NCBI GenBank assembly: GCA_937996655.1
Contig: CALKUK010000011.1
Location: forward strand, 496,001 to 560,000
Direction of reading: 5' to 3'
Length of the DNA: 64,000 nucleotides
DNA from: an uncultured Sphingomonadaceae bacterium
GTDB taxonomy: Bacteria; Pseudomonadota; Alphaproteobacteria; Sphingomonadales; Sphingomonadaceae
The notes beneath the pieces were generated by a model that was not told the DNA's origin, made no database searches, and saw only the letters and a list, made by a program, of their open reading frames with translations. The position numbers were made by a program, and so were the translations under genes. Positions 16,464 to 23,837 of this stretch are shown here, in pieces. Each line of letters opens with the position of its first letter. Position 1 is the stretch's first letter.

Positions 16464-18403
16464 TTGCCCTGACATACGTTCTGCGCCGTTGTGTCGAGGA
16501 AGGGCGCAAAGGGGCATTGGGCGTAGGGCAGGACTGTGTTTCCGGCTTGCGGGAACAAGATGGCCGAGGCGCGCAAGCTGCTCGGCGCATTGCCGATTCC
16601 CGCAATTTTTTCCGCGGCATTGGCCAGTCCGAGGAAGCTGATCATGTCATCCTGGTCAATGCCGTCACCGGATGTCCCTATCGCCCCGATCAGCGTCGTT
16701 CCGCGGTAAATCGGCACGGCACCTGGAAATACTTGAATACCGTTTTGCAGGCGGTTCTGGCCACCAGAGAAGGCGGGCAGACTGGTGCACCTTGTCGGCG
16801 TATCGGTTTGGCTCGCGCCGCCCACAAAGGCGAGATGCGAAGCCAGATTCTGGACGATCAAGGCCGATTGCAGGCCATTTGAAAAGGGACTGAATTGACC
16901 AATGGGCCGGGAAAGCGGGCCATGCGGTCGGTCGATTTGCCCATCTGGAAAATAAGGACGCGCCAAAAGGCCGATCCAGCGTGCGCTAATCGCCTTTTCC
17001 CCCACCAGTTGCGATTGGTTGGAGAGAAAAGCCCGATAGGCCGTGAGATATTGGGAAACGTTGCTGTCACCGGTCCCCTGCAGGTCGGACGCAGCACCGG
17101 GATTGGAGAAGAAGGCAGCAGTCCGGGCCTTTTGAAGGGATACGTCAATTCCGAAGACGGGCGCGTCAGGGGAGCGGACCTGCCCAAGCACGACGCCATT
17201 GGAATCAACCACGGAAACGGTGACCTCGGCCTTGCTGTCGAGCGGCTTGCGAATTTGCGCCCGGGCCCGCTTCATGACGCGGAAGGCCTCCTCTAGGATT
17301 GTGCGAACCTCAGTCGGTGTCAGCGCCGCCAGCGTTTCTGTCCCTGCCCGAATGGGAAAGCGGGCGCTGCCCTGCCCATTGGTGAGGAGGAATGCATCAC
17401 TGTCTGAAAACTCAGCGCTCGTCGCGCGCCGAATGCCTGAGGCTTCGGTGCCATAGGGGGTGCCAGCAATGACGGCGGCATTGCTATATCCCGGAACGGC
17501 AACGAGGGATCCGAGCGTGCCAGAGAGTGTAGCAAAGGAACGCGCAGCGCCGCGTGCCAAGAGGCCCGTGGGGGTCGCGTCCGCAAAGCGCAGGAAGGTG
17601 CCGTCCACCGAGATACGCCCGGCCTGTATCGCGTCAGGTGCTGCAAAGCCGGTAGTGCCGGCAAGAGCTATGAACTCTTCATCGTCCTGATCGATATCCA
17701 GCGTCGACGGGTCATAGCCATAGTCGCCGTCAGCCATGATGCCGATGCCGCCGACGACCACGCCATTCTTATAGAGGGGTAGGCCTCCCGCATCGGCCGC
17801 CAGACCAAGCGGGGAGCGCTTTGGCCCGATAGCCGCCTGCCCGAAACGGGCGGTGAGATCAGAACAAGGCAGCTGACTGAACTGCACGCCAAAGAGCGGG
17901 CCACTTTCAAGTCCGACGGTGCTTGGTCCGGGCGGGAAATGCTCCTGAACGATCTGGCTGGCCGTCCGCGTTGAAAAGGCATTCCCGCTCGAGGACAGAT
18001 AGGCCGCAGTCACGGCCTTGGCGATGGCGGCTGCTGTTGCAGGAACGGTGAGGTTCTGAGCATCGCTATTTGTTCCATTGGGGGCAGCGCGGGTCACCGC
18101 TGTCGCTCTGGCGCCGGTCATCGTAAAAGCTGCAAGGACGTTGCCCACGCGGTCAACGACGGCAATGGTGGCGGGCACTTGGCGTGCGGAGGCCTCCTCA
18201 ATTGCCTGTGCGAGGATTTGCTCAACTTCTGGGCCCGAGAGAGCCTCAATCGTGCTGGCGGGATAGGTGCCCGCAGATGCCGGCGTTGTCGGTACTGTGG
18301 TCGTAGTCGTCGCGTCTCCACCCGAACCCGGCCCGCAACTCGCCAGCAGCAGCGCGCTCAGGGCGAGCGTTGAGACCGGCTTTGCGTTCCAAAGCCTCAT
18401 CAA
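16460..18403 (-). CDS. Lipoprotein with two HbpS/GlcG (DUF336) domains
   Basis: 647 residues. The N-terminus MMRLWNAKPVSTLALSALLL with ASC is a lipoprotein signal (lipobox LLASC), so the mature protein should be membrane-anchored in the periplasm. Two GlcG/HbpS-type folds follow: the first at about 45-310 (VEQILAQAIEEASARQVPAT, IAVVDRVGNVLAAFTM, then VVGGIGIMADGDYG), the second at about 355-620 (VRTILEEAFRVMKR, VSVVDSNGVVLGQVR, and YRGTTLIGAIGTSGDGIDQD). Members of this family bind haem or small cofactors. It overlaps its neighbours by four bases on each side in the cytochrome operon, so a role in haem handling or sensing for the conduit is plausible. The length, about four times a single domain, is unusual. 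Confidence 0.8.
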   Translation of the reverse strand: MMRLWNAKPVSTLALSALLLASCGPGSGGDATTTTTVPTTPASAGTYPASTIEALSGPEVEQILAQAIEEASARQVPATIAVVDRVGNVLAAFTMTGARATAVTRAAPNGTNSDAQNLTVPATAAAIAKAVTAAYLSSSGNAFSTRTASQIVQEHFPPGPSTVGLESGPLFGVQFSQLPCSDLTARFGQAAIGPKRSPLGLAADAGGLPLYKNGVVVGGIGIMADGDYGYDPSTLDIDQDDEEFIALAGTTGFAAPDAIQAGRISVDGTFLRFADATPTGLLARGAARSFATLSGTLGSLVAVPGYSNAAVIAGTPYGTEASGIRRATSAEFSDSDAFLLTNGQGSARFPIRAGTETLAALTPTEVRTILEEAFRVMKRARAQIRKPLDSKAEVTVSVVDSNGVVLGQVRSPDAPVFGIDVSLQKARTAAFFSNPGAASDLQGTGDSNVSQYLTAYRAFLSNQSQLVGEKAISARWIGLLARPYFPDGQIDRPHGPLSRPIGQFSPFSNGLQSALIVQNLASHLAFVGGASQTDTPTRCTSLPAFSGGQNRLQNGIQVFPGAVPIYRGTTLIGAIGTSGDGIDQDDMISFLGLANAAEKIAGIGNAPSSLRASAILFPQAGNTVLPYAQCPFAPFLDTTAQNVCQGK

Positions 18404-19806
18404 AGGCCCCCAATCGCGTTGCTAGCCCGGGACAAGGCGGACCGGAATGCCGCGGGCTGATAGCCATAGGGATCTTTGACTGCGGCATATGCGCGGTTGA
18501 TTTCTTCACGAATCGAGGCGGCCTGCCCAGCAGATACCGAGCCATTGTTAACCAGAGCATTGAGGAGGGTGTCGACCGCCATAACGGCCTGCGCGCTGCC
18601 ATCATAATCGGTGTAACGTGGCCGCAGGGCGGCATCGCTTATGCTTGTCACAAGGGCCTTTATGTCGCTGGATGAGAAGCGCTTGGCCCCGAATGCCGCC
18701 AATAGAGCAATTGTGGTGCCGCGCAGGCGCGCCGCAGCCTTCAGCGCCTTTGCCCGGTCGGTTGCCAGCGCTGCGTGGAAGGCCTTGCTGTCAGCGTCAA
18801 AGCGTTGAGCAAGAGCAGGGGCAGTCTGACGTACAGCGGCGCTCAACATGATCATATTACCGTCGCTGAACGGCGCCATGCCGCGCGGAATGGGACGCCC
18901 TGGATTGGCGACAGCCGCAGACCGGAAGGAGGGATCATCGGAAATGCGACGGTGGCAGCTGTGGCAATCGAAGAAGTAATATTCGGGGAAGATGCCCTCC
19001 TGACCAAGCCCTGCATCTGACCAAAGCGAGAGCGCGCGGTCGAGTGCGACAGCCTGCCCCACGGCCCAATCTTGAACTGGGTCGTGCTTCCCCTTGCGGC
19101 GGACATAGTCTGCGTCTTCATCATGATGCGCCTGAAGGCTGGTGAACAAGTCGAGCTCAAAGGTCACGCGGGGATGGCCTGCGGCCATGATCCGGTGGCT
19201 AACAAACTGGCCGGACTTTGCCGAGCCAAAGTGGCAATCGAGGCAGTTAGAGGCGCGGGTCTTTGGATCGTCCAACGGGATCATGCCCTGTGCGACGTTG
19301 CGTCGATGGCTGGCGCCAACCGCATAATGGCTGCTGATCCATCCTGACGCGCCGCCATGGCAGGCTTCACAGCCAACACCGTCGGACAATTGATGCTTCG
19401 GGCCTGTCGCGCCTGCATTGTCGCTATGGCAACCAAGGCACATGGGCGCAGTTTCCGCGGATGGGAGGCCGAGATTTCGCGCAATGGCCGCAGAGCGGGC
19501 GGTGCCGAGAGTGCGGAAAGCGCGACTGTGGGCGCCAGATGTGGAGGAGTCTTCCTGCCAGCGCAGCAATTCATCCTGACGGACGACAGCGCCGTCTGCG
19601 ACTTGACGGCCGTGGCAAGTTGAACCCGCGCAGCTCGCGACGCCCAAATGGACATTTTGGGCAACATCTGTTGCCGTTGCGGGCTGCGCGCCTGCCAACA
19701 TCACATAAGCGGCAGCACCCAATGTAAGCAGGGCAAAGAGGAACCCGAAGAGGCGTGAGAACCCGTCTGATGAAACGCCACTTTGGACGGGATCCGAACT
19801 GGCCAT
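18400..19806 (-). CDS. Membrane-anchored pentahaem c-type cytochrome
   Basis: 468 residues from ATG 19806, which has a GGGGGC site upstream; the frame continues to 19899 but that extension looks non-coding. One N-terminal membrane helix (about 13-36) is followed by a periplasmic domain with five haem sites: an unusual CAGSTCH (CX4CH) near residue 57, then CLGCH (121), CEACH (145), CLDCH (186) and CHSCH (279). The opening GVASCAGSTCHG is typical of cytochrome c554-like multihaem proteins. The last 150 residues are helical and lack haem motifs. It is the first gene of the 19806-10573 operon, so it is probably the inner-membrane or periplasmic relay feeding the decahaem/barrel pair. The protein is annotated as a cytochrome by motif; its redox partner is not known. 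Confidence 0.87.
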   Translation of the reverse strand: MASSDPVQSGVSSDGFSRLFGFLFALLTLGAAAYVMLAGAQPATATDVAQNVHLGVASCAGSTCHGRQVADGAVVRQDELLRWQEDSSTSGAHSRAFRTLGTARSAAIARNLGLPSAETAPMCLGCHSDNAGATGPKHQLSDGVGCEACHGGASGWISSHYAVGASHRRNVAQGMIPLDDPKTRASNCLDCHFGSAKSGQFVSHRIMAAGHPRVTFELDLFTSLQAHHDEDADYVRRKGKHDPVQDWAVGQAVALDRALSLWSDAGLGQEGIFPEYYFFDCHSCHRRISDDPSFRSAAVANPGRPIPRGMAPFSDGNMIMLSAAVRQTAPALAQRFDADSKAFHAALATDRAKALKAAARLRGTTIALLAAFGAKRFSSSDIKALVTSISDAALRPRYTDYDGSAQAVMAVDTLLNALVNNGSVSAGQAASIREEINRAYAAVKDPYGYQPAAFRSALSRASNAIGGL

Positions 19807-20090
19807 GAAAGCGCCCCCAAATTGGTCATCTTGAAATTGCCAAGCCCCTCTCGCCAATTTCTCAAACGATGTGGGCAAACTGACGAAAATCAGCGCCACA
19901 CGATCGTCCGGTCACCGTCCTGAAAAAGGATGATTAACAATCGACAGAGTTGCGAAAAATATCGAAAAAAATCAAGTAAATCGCGGGAGTACTTATGCCG
20001 GATTGGATGCGTTAATCGGCCAAGATGAGGGCTGTCGTCAGCGGAGCGACACGGAAGACGACCGGCCGCAATTCCCTTGAGTGTTTTTGG
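19807..20090. promoter_or_regulatory. Upstream region of the pentahaem-barrel-decahaem operon
   Basis: A 284-bp gap between the phosphodiesterase stop and the pentahaem start. It is AT-rich at 19930-19985 and has no credible ORF. The minus-strand promoter of the cytochrome operon must lie here. On that strand one TTGAT half-site is seen near 19970, but no full FNR- or CRP-type dyad, so I name no regulator. Confidence 0.45.
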
Positions 20091-20933
20091 CTAACCATTT
20101 GGAAGCAAACTTTGTACCAGCGGCTGAAGAGACGCATCATATCGCGCGAGCGTTGGATAATCCCCCGCCGTCTGGAAAAAGGTGACCAAGGCGTCGCCCG
20201 TCCAGTGATGAATCGCGTAACCCGGTGGCTCTGCAACGATCATGGGCCGATTGTCGGGATTGGATGGATCAATGGGTGCCAGTTCCAAGGTCACTTGCGG
20301 TGCAGCAGAGCCGGTAACCGCCAAAAGCTGGCCTTCAAATAGTGTCGTAAACGGGCGGTGGATATGGCCCGCCAGCATGGCGCGAATGTTGCGGCGATTG
20401 CTCAAAACGGCGGAGAGATTTTTAATCCATTCCGCATCCCTCTCTGGATCCATCCACTTGATCCCATGGCGGACAGGTGGGTGATGCAGGGCAATGACGA
20501 CTGGTCTGTCGGAAAGAGCGTCCAGTGTTGTTGTAAGCCAAGTTGCCCTGCGGTCACAAAAGGACCCGCCATGCTCACCGGGTTCCATCGTGTCGAGAAC
20601 AACAAGGACGAACGCCCCCTTGTCAACGGTGTAGTGGACAAACCCATCACATGTCGGTGTTTCCGGGAATACGCTCAGAAAATTGTCCCGATCATCATGG
20701 TTGCCAATGCAAAGATGGGCTTCGCAAGGTGCGCTGGCCAACGCCTCCTTCAGCAACTCATAGCTGCTTGTATCGCCTTTGTCGGTAAGATCCCCTGTGC
20801 AAATAAGCATGTCGGGCAGGGGAGTCATGGTGCGCAGCTTCTGCAGGATCGTGTCGAGCCTCTGCCGATTAAATTCCCCGGGATTATCGGGCTCAAACCC
20901 CAAATGAATGTCGGTAATTTGCGCAATCAGCAT
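20091..20933 (-). CDS. cpdA: CpdA-like 3',5'-cyclic-nucleotide phosphodiesterase (metallophosphoesterase)
   Basis: 280 residues, soluble, with the full calcineurin-like metal-site series: DIHLG, GDLTDKG, GNHDDR, HHPPV and GHIHRP. This order and the overall length match class III cyclic-AMP phosphodiesterases (CpdA), which hydrolyse cAMP to AMP. Other metallophosphoesterases of this size share the motifs, so the substrate is inferred. It lies between two cytochrome operons on the same strand, 227 bp downstream of the FHA-decahaem gene, and probably has its own promoter. Its presence matters because a class III cyclase and a protein with two cNMP-binding domains are encoded within 20 kb. Confidence 0.82.
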   Translation of the reverse strand: MLIAQITDIHLGFEPDNPGEFNRQRLDTILQKLRTMTPLPDMLICTGDLTDKGDTSSYELLKEALASAPCEAHLCIGNHDDRDNFLSVFPETPTCDGFVHYTVDKGAFVLVVLDTMEPGEHGGSFCDRRATWLTTTLDALSDRPVVIALHHPPVRHGIKWMDPERDAEWIKNLSAVLSNRRNIRAMLAGHIHRPFTTLFEGQLLAVTGSAAPQVTLELAPIDPSNPDNRPMIVAEPPGYAIHHWTGDALVTFFQTAGDYPTLARYDASLQPLVQSLLPNG

Positions 20934-21160
20934 CTTCTTTGGCCTCTGTTTCAGCTCATGGCGCCAATGTGGTCCACATCTGACGGCGATGGTCGCGGCC
21001 TATCGTCGTTTGCAATTCCTACGCCGTCTGGATTTGCCGCTAAGGTAAGCGCCTTTCCAATTTCTTAAACGGAGGTGAAATATTATTATTACAATTCAAT
21101 AATTTAAATCAATCCATGAAGTCGAATGAACTCAAGCCTACCTGCCAAAAATTCACACGC
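20934..21160. promoter_or_regulatory. Gap upstream of the phosphodiesterase gene
   Basis: 227 bp with no supported gene, AT-rich around 21080-21115. It holds the likely minus-strand promoter of the phosphodiesterase. A perfect 8-bp inverted repeat with a TTT loop (21178-21196) lies just upstream, inside the last codons of the FHA-decahaem gene. It lacks a T run, so I do not call it a terminator. Confidence 0.35.
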
Positions 21161-22948
21161 TCACCCGGTTATAATACCCGGTCTCTTTGAGACCGGCGGT
21201 GTTTTTGATCCGGTGGTGGCGGGCTTCGCTTTCAAGGGATCATCAAAGTGATAGCCATGGCACATGGAGCAGGTCGACGGGACCTTGTCATGCTCTGGCG
21301 TCGCACCGGCGTGGCAGCTCTGACAGGATTTAATTCCCGGCATCAAAACATCTGCTGCGCTCTTCGATTTTGGGGCGCTGTGGCAGCTTTCACATTTCGA
21401 CGTGTCATGCGCCTTATGATCGAACCAGGCCTTTGGCATATAATGCTTTGGCACGGAGACCGGCTTGATTGTGAAATCAAGGCTGGCTGGATTGGCAGGT
21501 GCGACAACCTGGTGGCATTCATAGCACGCACCACCCTTTGAAAAGACGCGCCGGATGGCAGCGTTAGGGCTACTGCTGCCGACATCAAATCTAGGGGCTG
21601 GGCGGCTGCTTCCTGGGATATGCCGCCCCTGAAGGAACCCATTGCCTGCTGGATTTTGTGGGCCAATGCCGCGGTAGAGCGCACCGATTTCAGCGACCGC
21701 CTGACGAACATCGCCATGACGAAGCGTCAGAACCGTGTTGCCGACCTTGCCAAATCCGATGCTGTGGCATGCGCCGCAATTCTTTTCCATCTCGACCGGG
21801 GTGAAGGTCGATTTGTCGACAGATGCTGTGTGGCAATCATTGCATTTCAGCCCTGCACCGCCGGTATTTCTATAGGCCGGGAGGGTCATTGCCATGCGGG
21901 CAACGCCGTTTGTAGAGGACAGGTGCAGCGCGTGTGGGAACTTCAAGCCGGTGTTTTCGCGCGGCATTGCCGAAAGAGAAATCCGCTGAATGGTCGGCGT
22001 CTCGCCGGGTGCCGTCACAATCGAGGGACGAAATTCCGGATGGTCCTTTGCAAAGTCTCCGGCGTCGAGAAGCTTGGTGGTTCTCACACGTTTGCTCAAA
22101 CCACGGTGGCAGTCGGTACAAAAGCGCTGCGGTGTCGCGGGCGCGGAAACCGGGCCTTCATGCTCCACATGGCATTCAGCGCAGCTGTTTTCCGGTCGAT
22201 TAAACATGCGTGAGGTCGCGTTCAACAGGCGCCGGAACGGATTGGGCTCACCCTTTGCGCCCATCAGGCTTTGGGGATCTGCGTGTTCGTGGACCTTGGT
22301 GTGGCAGGCAATACAGCTGCTATCACGAACGGATTCAAACGCGTTCACATGGCAGGCTTGGCAATCTTTGGAGAGCGAGGCATGGCCTAGCGAGAGTTTT
22401 CCCGAAGACCAGCTTTGATCTGCATGGAAGCTTTCCGCGCGGGCCTTGACCATGTGGAAATTGGACCATGTCCATATTGGCCAGGCCAGCAATGTTGCGA
22501 GGATTGTCGCCACAAGGATCCACGCGGGAATGCGCATTTTCCCGCCGACATTGCCAAGAGAAAACACTCTCTTGCTGTCTTTGGCTTCGCTTGAATCGGC
22601 AACGGCGCTTTTGCGTTCAACGCGGATGGACACATCTTCGGCGGCGCGGCTGATGATGAATTCATGGCTGCCAAAGTTGATGACGGCGCCATCGCCGCGA
22701 CCAATTTTCAGGGTGGTAACACTTCGGCCATTGGCGAGGAACGGGGCGCCTACAACGGCATCCACGGACAACGTCCCATCAGGATTAGCGGTGATGCGGG
22801 CATGGTCGAGCGGGACCGACACATCGGGCAACGCAACGTCGCAGCCCGGACCACGGCCGACCGACAGCGTCGGCTGCGCATAGTCTTTCGACCGGATGAT
22901 TTCGCGGCCGTCGTTGGTGAAGCTGACGTGGTGAACGGTAAAGGTCAT
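21161..22948 (-). CDS. FHA domain - transmembrane - decahaem cytochrome c fusion
   Basis: 595 residues from ATG 22948, seven bases after the upstream stop with GGTGA before it. Residues 10-95 form a forkhead-associated (FHA) domain: LSVGRGPGCDVALPD, LDHARITANPDGTLSVD, then a GSHEFIISR strand. FHA domains bind phosphothreonine and here would face the cytoplasm. One membrane helix follows (about 138-162, MRIPAWILVATILATLLAWP), then a periplasmic region with ten CxxCH sites: CQACH, CIACH, CAECH, CTDCH, CNDCH, CGACH, CYECH, CESCH, CQSCH and CSMCH. It resembles a quinol- or cytochrome-b-oxidising NapC/CymA-type membrane relay in topology, but with a signalling domain on the inside. It is the third gene of the 26279-21161 operon. 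Confidence 0.88.
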   Translation of the reverse strand: MTFTVHHVSFTNDGREIIRSKDYAQPTLSVGRGPGCDVALPDVSVPLDHARITANPDGTLSVDAVVGAPFLANGRSVTTLKIGRGDGAVINFGSHEFIISRAAEDVSIRVERKSAVADSSEAKDSKRVFSLGNVGGKMRIPAWILVATILATLLAWPIWTWSNFHMVKARAESFHADQSWSSGKLSLGHASLSKDCQACHVNAFESVRDSSCIACHTKVHEHADPQSLMGAKGEPNPFRRLLNATSRMFNRPENSCAECHVEHEGPVSAPATPQRFCTDCHRGLSKRVRTTKLLDAGDFAKDHPEFRPSIVTAPGETPTIQRISLSAMPRENTGLKFPHALHLSSTNGVARMAMTLPAYRNTGGAGLKCNDCHTASVDKSTFTPVEMEKNCGACHSIGFGKVGNTVLTLRHGDVRQAVAEIGALYRGIGPQNPAGNGFLQGRHIPGSSRPAPRFDVGSSSPNAAIRRVFSKGGACYECHQVVAPANPASLDFTIKPVSVPKHYMPKAWFDHKAHDTSKCESCHSAPKSKSAADVLMPGIKSCQSCHAGATPEHDKVPSTCSMCHGYHFDDPLKAKPATTGSKTPPVSKRPGIITG

Positions 22949-22955
22949 AAGCAGA

Positions 22956-23834
22956 TCACCAGTAGAAGAAGACGCTGACGACGTGGGCCGTAAGGGCTGC
23001 AATCAGCGCGAACGTCAGAGGGACGTGGAAATAGAGCCAAATCTCCAGTTGCGCCTTCAACTGAAGGTGCCGACGGATATTAGCCAGCGCTGTTACCTTA
23101 CGTGACAGCAACTGGGCAGCGCGGACGATATCGTCCACATCGCTCGAAGCTTTGTTCCTCGATGCCGCACCGACCGTTTCAAATGCTGTATGGGTGGGGC
23201 AGTGGGGATATCGGTTTTTCAATCGGGCAAGGATGGTTCCTGCAAAAGGATCATCATTAAGGGATGCGCCGATGACATTCGCCAATTCCGTGCTCAATGG
23301 CTGTGTGGCATCGTGCAACTGACGGTCGATGCTGCGCAGATTGTCGAGCATCTCAGCCTGCGTCATGTCGCCTCGGTTCGCGCTCAGCTGTTTGGGCAGG
23401 ATGGAATAGGCGCAAATGCCATAAATGCCCGACAGGATGACAATCATCATCAGGACATAAGCCAGTGTATGGACGTTCCAGCCAAATTGGAAAGCGCAGT
23501 GGAGTGTCGCGACAACGATCAGCGATAGACCCAACCACACATGCGCGGAGACCCAGGATTTGAGCGTCCACTGGCCCGGCCGAATGGTCCGTTTCCGCAG
23601 ACCGAGAAGAGCAAGCCAGAGGATGAGAAGCGCGCCGATTGTGCCGAGCGTATACCCATACCAGCTGTTCCCGCTGTGGCGGGGCTCAACGTCCACAAGG
23701 GCGTAGACAAGGATCGCCAGCGCGGACAATCCCGATGCGATTTTGAGCCAACGGTAATCGGCATATTTCAGGAACGACACATGGCTCGACGGGCCGGATC
23801 GTTTGCTGGACGATTTGCGGGCGAAAAATGCCAT
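22956..23834 (-). CDS. Four-TM putative dihaem cytochrome b
   Basis: 292 residues with four hydrophobic segments (about 30-50, 62-80, 92-145 and 262-290). Two segments carry His pairs spaced 14 residues, as in bis-His dihaem cytochromes b: SAHVWLGLSLIVVATLHCAF and, near the C-terminus, FHVPLTFALIAALTAHVVS. The middle (150-250) is a soluble, charged loop. I infer it takes electrons from the cytoplasmic iron-sulphur flavoprotein encoded three bases upstream and passes them across the membrane to the FHA-decahaem cytochrome encoded seven bases downstream. It could equally be a quinone-reactive subunit. No close family name is claimed. Confidence 0.72.
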   Translation of the reverse strand: MAFFARKSSSKRSGPSSHVSFLKYADYRWLKIASGLSALAILVYALVDVEPRHSGNSWYGYTLGTIGALLILWLALLGLRKRTIRPGQWTLKSWVSAHVWLGLSLIVVATLHCAFQFGWNVHTLAYVLMMIVILSGIYGICAYSILPKQLSANRGDMTQAEMLDNLRSIDRQLHDATQPLSTELANVIGASLNDDPFAGTILARLKNRYPHCPTHTAFETVGAASRNKASSDVDDIVRAAQLLSRKVTALANIRRHLQLKAQLEIWLYFHVPLTFALIAALTAHVVSVFFYW

Positions 23835-23837
23835 AGC

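Noticed and set aside
10573..19806. A direct MtrCAB or PioAB assignment
   Set aside because: The logic of parts is similar, but the barrel and the cytochromes lack recognisable sequence features of those families. It is stated as analogy only.
21178..21196. Inverted repeat as terminator of the FHA-decahaem gene
   Set aside because: It lies inside the last codons and has no T run.
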